From positions 16,281,337-16,345,336 of the forward strand of contig NC_087080.1 in NCBI RefSeq assembly GCF_026151205.1: DNA of 64,000 bases, read 5' to 3'. This stretch comes from Bolinopsis microptera (Eukaryota; Ctenophora; Tentaculata; Lobata; Bolinopsidae). Under the pieces are notes generated by a model, which was not told where the DNA came from, did no database searches, and saw only the letters and a list, made by a program, of their open reading frames with translations. The position numbers and the translations under genes were made by a program. Below, piece after piece: positions 41,127 to 51,307 of the stretch (its first letter is position 1; every line of letters begins with the position of its first letter).

Positions 41127-42841
41127 GCTGGAGGCTGATAGCCTTCAACATGAGGCTGTCCTCCGGCGGCATGAGAATAAAGTGTTGAACCAACCTTACC
41201 GTCCCTCCTCCCCCTCTTCCTCCTATCAGTCCCTCCATGCATCCTAACAAGGACAGTATTACGGATTAAAGTAGCAAGTTTGGCCACTCCCTTCCAATTA
41301 AGGTGCAGGTAATCCGTTCGGCCATATCTGTCAAACTCCCTGGACAAGGTTAGGCAAAGTAAGCCAGTGTTATTGTCAAGGAAGTCATCAAAGCCATCAA
41401 CGAACTGGACACCAAAGTTTTTGGGGAGTAGCTCACGACGAATAAGTTCTATAAAGTAAAGAACTTTCCTATTTAAATCAGCATTTCGAGTTGGTAAAAG
41501 AGGACAAAGAAATACTTGGGCAGTTGGATTGGCCTCTTGAATTTGCTCAATCTTGAATTCTAGATGACTAAATATAGCAAAAATTTCACGCTGAGATTTA
41601 ACAGATGGTCTTCTAACATCATTTATACCACACATAATAACAATGTTCTTGTATCCACATGCAAGATATGGGTTAATGTCATCTATTGTAGGAGTCCAAA
41701 CATTCCGACCAGGCAGCCACTTACCAAAGCTCCTTTTGTGATCCTCTCCAAATTTCATACCTGCTCCATTTGAATCAGAGAAGATACAAGTACTGGCACG
41801 ATTCTTTCCATCTATTGATCTGAAGGTGAAACTATATCGTACTGCACCAGTGACTGACCCCTTCTGGATAGAGTGCTTGTAGTGAGCCTGACTCCTTCTG
41901 GTCATCCTGTAAACTGATCTTGGAGTACACTTGTGCGTGTGAACTGGGTTGTTCATTTCAGTGAAGAGGACTTTGCATTCACCTCCAATGGAAAGAGTCA
42001 ATATGCTAGACTCTGGATGTATCACCGGTTCATTGTCTGAATGTTCAGGCAGATAACCCTCGCCTTCTTCATAGCGGTTGATCAACACGCTATTCATTAC
42101 AGGGTTTCCTTCTGCACAGAACTCCTCATTGATTTTCAGGACAAGTGCAGCAATTTTATCAGGGATCTCCACGGTTTTCTTATTCTCATCTCTGGATCCG
42201 CTATACTTGTACTTCTCTCCAAAAGAACATACTGAATGCCCATTCTCCTGACTGAACTGAAGAGATTCGCAGTATTGGAGAAGGTCTGATTCAGCATCAC
42301 TGTCGATGAATTCTTCCACGGTGTCTACCACAGGTTTTTCCTCATGTTTAAAGGTGGTCTTTGATAGAAGGTGCTTATCATTTAATGCAGAACCAGATGA
42401 TGGCTGATCATGAGGAATTGTCGTCTGTTGGGAAGATAGTTGGTCTAGAGACTGCTTGATTCCCTTCAGTTCAAGAGAAATATGCGGTTCCTGCCGAGTA
42501 TGTTCATCAAGCTGGTCTATGATATCATGTATCAATTTCTCAGTGTCAAGCTTGGGAGCAGTAGATGAGACAAGACCTTTGGTGGAAAGATCTGTGATTT
42601 GTTTCTGAAGGTCTTTAATAGCCTTTTTGACACCACTTACATCTTCACTTAGTTCTCCTTTACAATGGTCTTCTATGTTTTTGACTCGGTTTTGATGGTC
42701 TTTCAAACCATGTTCATTGGTTAGCAGGTGTTGCATGTGAAGGTCGAGGTTTTGGATCACCTGGATCGACTCTTTCATTTTATCAACATCAATTGTTGAT
42801 AGTGATTTCGTCAAGGTTTCTATGTCCTTGATTATATTCAC
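41123..42841 (-). CDS. retrotransposon ORF1 protein: coiled coil, AlkB-type dioxygenase, SGNH esterase
   Basis: 572 residues, unbroken. Residues 1-145 are charged and helical (coiled-coil-like). Residues about 165-345 read as an AlkB-type 2-oxoglutarate/Fe(II) dioxygenase: HSD at 267-269, distal His323 in YKHSI, and Arg335-x5-Arg341 in RYSFTFR, with LINRYEEGEGYLPEHSD and SILTLSIGG around them. Residues about 350-530 are an SGNH/GDSL hydrolase: DSN (355-357) with Ser356 as nucleophile, GIND (405-408) and DYLH (510-513). The tail is basic (DRRKRGRRDGK). Esterase domains are known in ORF1 of CR1/L2-type elements; the AlkB-like module in the same chain is the unusual part. All expected catalytic residues of both domains are visible. 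ORF2 follows with a 4-base overlap. Confidence 0.85.
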   Translation of the reverse strand: MNIIKDIETLTKSLSTIDVDKMKESIQVIQNLDLHMQHLLTNEHGLKDHQNRVKNIEDHCKGELSEDVSGVKKAIKDLQKQITDLSTKGLVSSTAPKLDTEKLIHDIIDQLDEHTRQEPHISLELKGIKQSLDQLSSQQTTIPHDQPSSGSALNDKHLLSKTTFKHEEKPVVDTVEEFIDSDAESDLLQYCESLQFSQENGHSVCSFGEKYKYSGSRDENKKTVEIPDKIAALVLKINEEFCAEGNPVMNSVLINRYEEGEGYLPEHSDNEPVIHPESSILTLSIGGECKVLFTEMNNPVHTHKCTPRSVYRMTRRSQAHYKHSIQKGSVTGAVRYSFTFRSIDGKNRASTCIFSDSNGAGMKFGEDHKRSFGKWLPGRNVWTPTIDDINPYLACGYKNIVIMCGINDVRRPSVKSQREIFAIFSHLEFKIEQIQEANPTAQVFLCPLLPTRNADLNRKVLYFIELIRRELLPKNFGVQFVDGFDDFLDNNTGLLCLTLSREFDRYGRTDYLHLNWKGVAKLATLIRNTVLVRMHGGTDRRKRGRRDGKVGSTLYSHAAGGQPHVEGYQPPA

Positions 42842-43099
42842 GGCAGCTCACCATTCTTTGCTGGTATCCAGAAGATCATGGGTGAAAACAGTGGTGAAAC
42901 CTGTCGTTTTTGTAACAACTTTGATGATTCTCCTGAACACCAGAGTCTGGGACAGGACACCAGTCACCTTCAACTGAAACAAGAACTGAATGGAGCTGAC
43001 TCATATTCTTATCTAGAAGAAGTTGTGATTCCAACAAAAAGCAGCATGCAAAAAGCATTTATTAAATCTTTCCAAGATTTAGCCAAGTACTAGATAGAT

Positions 43100-44085
43100 T
43101 AGAAACCAATAAAGTTAAAACGATCTCATATGATATCATTTAGCTATCAACCTTGGATCACAACTAGAAACAGTTATAACATTGATTGAAATAAATTTTC
43201 GTGCACATACAGAATGAATGGTTAATAATTTAATATATATGTAGACCAAGCTCTGTGCACGGGATGCTTCCTGGAAGAATCCAGTTCTTTTAGCGGGGCA
43301 CCCTACCTAAAGCCAAATTGAGATATAATAATCATATTCCTAGAGAAATAATCAGAAATCGAATACCAATCAAATAATATGATATATATGAGTAGTAACC
43401 ATATTTACTATGCAAAATGCCCCAACCACATAGTGTAAATTTATATAGAATTCAAATTCCATATCATCATTAAACCTCAATACCTAGTCAATATAATAGC
43501 CCAAGCAAAATTAAATAACTTCTTATATACCTTACTGTCATACTACAAATTAATTAAACATTTGAAATCTGTTGACCAGAGAATAAATTTCTAAGCCTAA
43601 TGCAAGTGAAATAATTTAGATGCAATAATGAATGCCTAATGTGAGTATCATTTGTCAATGTCCTTGTAAAAAAGTCTGTACAAGAGATATGAGTAACTAA
43701 TATAGAAGAAAAAACAGGAAGTTGTCGTCTGTTGTAAAATAAATAAAATATCTAGAATATAAATTAGAATATAAAATAACATTCAGTCAATGTGTCGTCA
43801 ATAAACTGTACAATTATCAAATGTTAAAACTGGGTGATACAGTCACCAAAAAAAAATACTAAGTATGATAAGTTAATAAATTAAATGTGGTCTATAAAAC
43901 TACCACTAAGTATAATAGGTCAATAAATTAAAAGTGGTTTATAAAACTACCACTGTGGGAACCCCTTCTCCAGTTAAAACATGTCAGTCATGTGCAAAAT
44001 CAATCAGAATGGTAAGGTGGTAAAAAAGGGAATATCTTTTCGATACATCAATTATATATGCCTCAGATTTAAAAGAATTAGAAGT
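43100..44085. other. no gene; probably retroelement UTRs
   Basis: AT-rich, between the ORF1 start of one minus-strand element and the reverse-transcriptase end of another. 43830-43960 has two copies of TAAGTATRATARGTNAATAA with GGTYTATAAAACTACCACT. No frame of note. Confidence 0.4.
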
Positions 44086-44088
44086 TAC

Positions 44089-44808
44089 TTAGTTATCGGC
44101 GACTATGATTGCAGTGTAAAATTTGTCATATGAATTGTCGACGGTATAATTAGGGTCTGTTGTTATAGATGATAGTAGCTGTTTCTTATACGAATCACTA
44201 AAGCTTTTAACATCGGGCAGATTTCGTAGATCTGTTGGAACATTATTCCAACATTTTGCCCCCAAGTATTGAAAGTTTTTATGTGATGTTGATCTATTGA
44301 CATAAAGGTTGCAGCTTTCGCCGCTCCTACTACCTCCTGATATGTAACTAAATTTGTTCATAAAGTTTGTAGGACAATTGTCATGGATGATTCTAAACAT
44401 ATAATTTGACAGATGGAGTTGTCGTCTAAGATGGAGTGGTAACCATTTCATGTCTCTATAAACATTAAGGCTGCTCTCTGTTTTTGGAACGTTGAGAGCT
44501 ATTTTGGCTACCTTTTTGTACAGAGTGTCAAGTTCAGCAAGTTTTGTCTTGCCAGCTCTACAATAGATCGTGTCTAAATAATCGAATTGTGGCAACATGA
44601 GTGCATTGGCAAACATTTTCCTATATTTAATGGGTAGCAGTGCTTTACTTCTATACATGGCACCAATTCTCTTCATGACCTTCCTAATAATATAATCTAC
44701 ATGGCTTTTGAAGTTTAATTTACTATCTAGAATGAGGCCAAGATATTTTGTCTCTTTTGTACATACAAAAACTATCAAAATATCAAGACTCTGCACACAT
44801 TTTACCAA
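44089..44808 (-). pseudogene. 3' fragment of an L2/CR1-like reverse transcriptase
   Basis: From about 44770 the minus-strand frame reads KETKYLGLILDSKLNFKSHV, then KRIGAMYRSKALLPIKYRKM, LMLPQFDYLDTIY and KCWNNVPTDLRNLPDVKSF to a stop at 44089. This is the domain after the RT palm in CR1/L2-type elements. The catalytic part is absent. It lies upstream, in the minus-strand sense, of the ORF1 at 42841, so the two come from separate insertions rather than one element. Confidence 0.85.
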
Positions 44809-45014
44809 AAAAATTATACCACCTTATAAAGAGGGAGGATCCTGGATCCCGAAATCCACCATTTTTCTGTACTTTCGGAGGTACCAATTCAATGTGGCAG
44901 GAAACCATGGCTCATGATACGGCCACTGCAACTGAGCTAAAGCAGTAGAGGGGATGGCGGCTTCTCTGGGATCTAACACATCCCGAAGCAGCCCACCAAC
45001 GCACTGGTCTGCCC

Positions 45015-45640
45015 CCGGCGTAACGTTGCCTGATTTGCGCCGCCCCCCCCCCCCCTCTCCCACCAAAAAATCGCCCCCCCTGTTGGCGCCCCCTCCCCTT
45101 TTGGCGCCCCTCCCTGAATAAATGAGGTGATTTTAGAGGATAAGCACAGCGGGGTCAGTGAGGCCTTCATTACGCCACTGGTGCCTGCCCGGGTCAATAA
45201 AGCAGTCAAGCATCATGTTCAGCATTTTCAATCAACAAATGTGGGAACTTTCTCAATTAAAGATCGAAAGAGACAATTAGAAGAATCGGAAAAAAAGACT
45301 TGAATTTGTAGATATAATTTATAAAGCAGATGTTATTGCCCACTTAAAGGGGCCGGGGGTATATTAAAGGGGCCTATTTTTATTAGCTATTTTAGATTTA
45401 ATAATAATCTGGTGAGTCTAGTGGCGTGCCATTATAAGAAGGGGCAATTTTTTCCAGAATTGTTAGTTTTAAAACGAAAAATCGTCCAATTTGGCAGCAA
45501 AATGTATTATATCCTGACCAACATAGGGTTCGGTCGATGCAACAAAATATTTGGGGGTACAACAGCTCATTCATTTTTATTTTTAAGGCCAGTCAAAAAT
45601 TTTTAGGGGAAGGTGTCAAATGGTAATGTTACGCCACTGA
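45015..45640. mobile_element. decayed transposon fragments with GGCGCC and GCCACTG motifs
   Basis: 45020-45190 has C runs, repeated TTGGCGCCCC and ends in ATTACGCCACTGG. It resembles 30780-30950 (GGCGCC repeats, TTTTAGAGGATA, ATTCCGCCATTGG). 45419-45640 is bounded by CTAGTGGCGTGCCATTA and TAATGTTACGCCACTGA, inverted ends like those of hAT-type MITEs; the target duplication is unclear. Confidence 0.5.
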
Positions 45641-47600
45641 CTAGGCATGGTATTTATTGCAACCTCTCTACTCAGAAATCAAAAAGTTGCTAAGAATTCC
45701 AACAGATAATGAACATATATATGACAAGTTTTATACTTTGCAGGTTATCAAGCACTGTCTTTCCAGAGTTAGAGCTGATCTAGTTGTGAATTATTATACT
45801 AAAACAAAACTTACACTTTCTTTCTTTCTTCCTTAATTTGTTGTTCAAATTAATTCAACATTTACTCTTAGATTTTAGTCTTATGACTTTAGCTTTATAG
45901 AGGACTGAGGAGTGAGGACTATGGTTTCATTAGGGGCAAGATGCCATAATGTTTTTCAACATATATCAAAGGTGTACAACGTCAACAGAAGTGTGAGTAA
46001 ACAGAGAATGCTTGGCCCATGATGCATATTTTATATGTCAAATTGTCAACTCAATTACCGATGCTCACTAATTGGGGATGTCATTGGCTGTTTAACACAT
46101 GGTTAACACTCGGTCAACACATGGTTAACACATGGTTTACACATGGTTAACTGCAGAATATTTCCTTGCTGATCCTCAAACAAACTTAATTAATTAATTA
46201 ATTAATTAATGGCATTTGTTCTCCCTCTGATTTTATAATGAGTTGTTAACAATATTTCCCCCTTTCCAGACATGTTTACTCAGCTTGCTGCCTCGCTGTG
46301 AGTTCAGCACTTATTGTATAGTGAGTTCAGAAAGATGCCTTCCACCAAACAAACCTTATTCAGTCAGGTAAATTATTTTTAAATTATTTTATATCACGTA
46401 TTCATTATGTAATGTTATTAAACTTAAATCTGTTGTAATATCATTATTGTTGGGAGGGAGGGGGGGCAAAATTCATATAATACTGACTTAATTACTCAAT
46501 TAATGGTGTTAAAGAGGTCATTATGGGGACAACATGCAGCGTCCTATCAACTAAACATTGTCTGTATTCTTATTTTGTAACGTATTATCTATACTCTATT
46601 GTCACTACTACATTATAGTTCTTATGAATTTTACTCTAGATAACCTTGTAATAATTTCCATTTAATTCGTTTTACGATTCTTAGTTTAATCTAATTAATC
46701 TAATTAATCTAATTATCTAATATTCAGTTGGTTCTGAGTCACACTCTTCTCTTGATAATACGGACACAAATCTCCACAACCGATACTTTTTCAGGAGCGG
46801 ATTAAATTGATCGTTGAGAATATTGGAGATAAATGTAACCTTTAAATTTATACATTTTCAGAAACAGCATTTGTTTCAACAACTTTCGACGTGAGATTTT
46901 TTGAGTAATTTTTTTGTTAATGGATGATTGTTATAGAACGATAGTTCAAATTATCTATAAAGAATAAAATTTCTCAGTAACAAAAAACATAGTTGTTTTG
47001 ATCTGAAAACGATCGTAGAAACATCGCTACATACTGTCACAGTATGTGTGTTACTGCACACTTACTGAATTACTGTGCTTACCATTACAATTTTAAAATT
47101 GGGTCCCGGAATTTAAAAATTGTAAATTTGCTTTTGTTTCAGATATTCGCACTCCTTTGCAAGCACAGAAGTTTCTCAACACATATCAATACACGGTTAG
47201 TTGAATTTAAAAGCAATTTAGTTTACGGTAGGTGATATAAATGATCATAACATGTAACATAATGCTATAATGATCTCATAACATCTAACAGTTGCTATCC
47301 TAGAATGAGCCCTCTCTCTTATCTACAAGACGATTTTATTGTTCTATTGAATTGCTCAGGTCAAATGACATTTTCCATTGCAGCTATTAGCTATTAGCTC
47401 TTATCGTATATTTAACATTGTTCACTACTTGTTCATATGATTACCTTATGATCGCTAACAAAGTGGTGGGATACTCCCTTCCTAGACATGAGCGAGAATG
47501 GAATTGTTAGGTCCCTCCTTTTAACAGAATTATTGCAATAACTTTTATTATTACAATGTATACTCATCCAGTGAACAGTATAACTAAGCAAACGATAAAA
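45640..47600. other. no clear gene; two possible plus-strand exons
   Basis: At 46335-46368 a short frame MPSTKQTLFSQ ends at a strong donor CAG|GTAAAT after a good start context. At about 47143-47194 an exon-like segment (acceptor TTTTGTTTCAG, IFALLCKHRSFSTHINTR, donor CG|GTTAGT) continues in phase. They could be 5' exons of a gene to the right, but I could not link them to GPCPD1. TTAA-type repeats (TTAATTAATTAA near 46190) and GGTTAACACATGGTTAACAC repeats (46090-46150) are also present. Confidence 0.25.
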
Positions 47601-47610
47601 AAAAGGTAGG

Positions 47611-48996
47611 GGAAACAGGGACCGCTACAATGACAACAGGGGCCGCTACAATGACAACAGGGGCCGCTACAATGACAACAGGGGCCGCTACAATGACAAC
47701 AGGGGCCGCTACAATGACAACAGGGGCCGTTACAATGACAACAGGGGCCGCTACAATGACAACAGGGGCCGCTACAATGACAACAGGGGCCGCTACAATG
47801 ACAACAGGGGCCGTTACAATGACAACAGGGACCGCTACAATGACAACAGGGGCCGCTACAATGACAACAGGGGCCGTTACAATGACAACAGGGGCCGCTA
47901 CAATGACAACAGGGGCCGCTACAATGACAACAGGGGCCGCTACAATGACAACAGGGGCCGCTACAATGACAACAGGGGCCGCTACAATGACAACAGGGGC
48001 CGCTACAATGACAACAGGGGCCGCTACAATGACAACAGGGGCCGCTACAATGACAACAGGGGCCGCTACAATGACAACAGGGGCTGCTACAATGACAACA
48101 GGGGCCGCTACAATGACAACAGGGGCCGCTACAATGACAACAGGGGCCGCTACAATGACAACAGGGGCCGCTACAATGACAACAGGGGCCGTTACAATGA
48201 CAACAGGGACCGCTACAATGACAACAGGGACCGTTACAATGAAAACAGGGGCCGTTACAATGACAACAGGGGCCGTTAAAATGACAACAGGGGCCGCTAC
48301 AATGACAACAGGGCCGTTACAATGACAACAGGGGCCGCTACAATGACAACAGGGGCCGCTACAATGACAACAGGGGCCGCTACAATGACAACAGGGGCCG
48401 CTACAATGACAACAGGGGCCGTTACAATGACAACAGGGGCCGCTACAATGACAACAGGGGCCGCTACAATGACAACAGGGGCCGTTACAATGACAACAGG
48501 GGCCGTTACAATGACAACAGGGGCTGCTACAATGACAACAGGGGCCGCTACAATGACAACAGGGGCCGCTACAATGACAACAGGGGCCGCTACAATGACA
48601 ACAGGGGCCGCTACAATGACAACAGGGGCCGTTACAATGACAACAGGGACCGCTACAATGACAACAGGGACCGTTACAATGAAAACAGGGGCCGTTACAA
48701 TGACAACAGGGGCCGTTAAAATGACAACAGGGGCCGCTACAATGACAACAGGGGCCGTTACAATGACAACAGGGGCCGCTACAATGACAACAGGGGCCGC
48801 TACAATGACAACAGGGGCCGCTACAATGACAACAGGGGCCGCTACAATGACAACAGGGGCCGTTACAATGACAACAGGGGCCGCTACAATGACAACAGGG
48901 GCCGCTACAATGACAACAGGGGCCGTTACAATGACAACAGGGGCCGTTACAATGACAACAGGGGCCGCTACAATGACAACAGGGGCCGTTAAATGA
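47611..48996. repeat. 21-bp minisatellite, about 66 units
   Basis: The unit is ACAATGACAACAGGGGCCGC plus T, with C/T and G/A variants. Unit length is a multiple of 3, so several frames on both strands stay open (MTTGAAT, VVIVAAP, CCHCNGP repeats; up to 472 codons). One base is lost near 48310, which shifts every frame. A block of variants at about 48187-48300 recurs at about 48627-48740, 440 bp (21 units) apart, so a higher-order duplication occurred. Not a gene as far as I can tell. Confidence 0.95.
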
Positions 48997-49394
48997 CAAC
49001 ACTCAACAGCCGTCAGCCAAGGTTTTATTGAATTATAACTTTTATTTGTTACACTATTATGAACGGAGAGACCGATGCCACCTGATAAACCGCTCACCAA
49101 ATAGAAACATCAATCATATATTATATTAAAGCAATTTGCTCGAGAGTTTGATGTTATTTAATTACCAGTTTCATCTTTCCTTGAAAGCATAAAGGCACAT
49201 TATTTATTGATTTTCGCTTCGATTCTTTTCATTAAAAAATCCTTTTATTTTATCAAGTCTCTGGTTTCCAAAAGGCAAACCTGCAAGATGAGCTCCGTTA
49301 CCATGGTTACTGTGCAACTAAACCTGATTAATTAGAACACTCTATACGCACATTATTATTCCATATAAGGACACGTATCTGGAGCTATATATTC

Positions 49395-50130
49395 ATTGTG
49401 GGAGTAGTGTAGTAGTGTAGTAGTAGTAGTGTAGTAGTGTAGTAGTAGTAGTGTAGTAGTGTAGTAGTGTAGTAGTGTAGCAGCGTATCAGTGTAGCAGT
49501 GTAGCAGTGTAGCAGTGTAGCAGTGTAGCAGTGTAGCAGTGTAGGAGTGTAGGAGTGTAGTAGTGTAGTAGTGTAGTAGTGTAGTAGTTTAGTAGTGTAG
49601 TAGTGTAGTAGTGTAGTAGTGTAGTAGTGTAGTAGTGTAGTAGTGTAGTAGTGTAGTAGTGTAGTAGTGTAGTAGTGTAGTAGTGTAGTAGTGTAGTGAT
49701 GTAGTGGTGAAGTGGTGTAGTGGTGTAGTAGTGTAGCAGTGTAGCAGTGTGGTAGTGTAGTAGTGTAGTAGTGTAGTAGTGTAGTAGTGTAGTAGTGTAG
49801 TAGTGTAGTAGTGTAGTAGTGTGGTAGTGTAGTAGTGTAGTAGTGTAGTAGTGTAGTAGTGTAGTAGTGTAGTAGTGTAGTAGTGTAGTAGTGTAGTAGT
49901 GTAGTGATGTAGTGGTGAAGTGGTGTAGTGGTGTAGTAGTGTAGCAGTGTAGCAGTGTAGCAGTGTAGCAGTGTAGCAGTGTAGTAGTGTAGTAGTGTAG
50001 TAGTGTAGCAGTGTAGCAGTATAGTAGTGTAGTAGTGTAGCAGTGTAGCAGTGTAGTAGTGTAGTAGTGTAGTAGTGTAGTAGTGTAGTAGTGTAGCAGT
50101 GTAGTAGTGTAGTAGTGTAGTAGTGTATAA
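49395..50130. repeat. 8-bp microsatellite GTAGTAGT with CAGT and GGTG variants
   Basis: About 90 units of GTAGTAGT or GTAGCAGT. A variant block GTAGTGATGTAGTGGTGAAG occurs at about 49694 and 49904, so blocks of about 210 bp were copied. The 224-codon minus-strand frame (LLHYYTTT) is an artefact. Confidence 0.95.
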
Positions 50131-50222
50131 TATATAGTAGATTTTAACACTACTTTCAACACTACTTAAACAAATACTACTACTATTATGTTATATACAA
50201 CAAGTAGTTTCTGCATGAGACT

Positions 50223-50522
50223 TTATATACTTTCCTCGCACTGAAACAGTTTACTCTGCTGCTCACTTTATATACTTTCCTCGCACTGAAACAGTTTACT
50301 CTGCTGCTCACTTTATATACTTTCCTCGCACTGAAACAGTTTACTCTGCTGCTCACTTTATATACTTTCCTCGCACTGAAACAGTTTACTCTGCTGCTCA
50401 CTTTATATACCTTCCTCGCACTGAAACAGTTTACTCTGCTGCTCACTTTATATACCTTCCTCGCACTGAAACAGTTTACTCTGCTGCTCACTTTATATAC
50501 TTTCCTCGCACTGAAACAGTTT
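50223..50522. repeat. 45-bp minisatellite, about 6.5 units, then a C23 tract
   Basis: The unit contains TTTATATACTTTCCTCGCAC and TGAAACAGTTTACTCTGCTG. It is a multiple of 3, so a minus-strand frame is open (VNCFSARKVYKVSSR). It shares AGTTTACTCTG with the 9-bp array at 50853. Confidence 0.9.
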
Positions 50523-50852
50523 TACCCCCCCCCCCCCCCCCCCCCGATTAGTTGCTGAAACTTCTTAATGTTAGTAATTGTGTGAGCAATATAATGTGTA
50601 CCGACTAATGTCTCTATAATTTATATTATATATATAAAATAGTGTAAACACTAGACTACATTAGTTACCCGTCTATCAGTCACAACGTCTTCATATAATA
50701 ATGTCGGTTTAAATACAGTAGCATTAACCCTTTTTACATTTTGGCTTGGTTGCTTTGTTGCTTTGTTTGTAAAATGCACCTACCAGTTTATACCTAGCGG
50801 GGAAGGTGTAACACAGTGAAACATATACATGTGTGATTTACAATGACTGTTT

Positions 50853-51167
50853 ACTCTGTTTAGTCTGTTTACTCTGTTTAGTCTGTTTACTCTGTTTACT
50901 CTGTTTACTCTGTTTACTCTGTTTACTCTGTTTACTCTGTTTACTCTGTTTACTCTGTTTACTCTGTTTACTCTGTTTACTCTGTTTACTCTGTTTACTC
51001 TGTTTACTCTGTTTACTCTGTTTACTCTGTTTACTCTGTTTACTCTGTTTACTCTGTTTACTCTGTTTACTCTGTTTACTCTGTTTACTCTGTTTACTCT
51101 GTTTACTCTGTTTACTCTGTTTACTCTGTTTACTCTGTTTACTCTGTTTACTCTGTTTACTCTGTTT
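50853..51167. repeat. 9-bp minisatellite TTTACTCTG, about 35 units
   Basis: Nearly perfect tandem TTTACTCTG, with TTTAGTCTG in the first units. The plus-strand Leu/Cys frame (LCLLCL) is an artefact. It lies just upstream of the first GPCPD1 exon I can see. Confidence 0.95.
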
Positions 51168-51307
51168 ACTATACTGTGTATTAGAGACAGCCCCTTTTAG
51201 TTCAGATAATACCTAAATATACCTTGTATAAATTTGTTTTGCTATGTACACGTAGTAATATTATGTATATAATACATAATAATTTATATATAACCATGTA
51301 GTTCACC

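Noticed and set aside
40605-44808. One full-length minus-strand retrotransposon
   Set aside because: The RT end (44089-44808) lies before ORF1 (41123-42841) in transcript order, so these are separate fragments.
47584-49100. Open frames up to 472 codons on the minus strand and 231 on the plus strand (CCHCNGP, VVIVAAP, MTTGAAT repeats)
   Set aside because: A 21-bp repeat keeps all frames open. Both strands are equally open, one unit shifts the frame, and there is no flanking gene structure.
49488-51216. Frames LLHYYTTT, VSSRVNCFSARKVYK and LCLLCL
   Set aside because: They lie wholly within 8-, 45- and 9-bp tandem arrays with no start context or splice sites.
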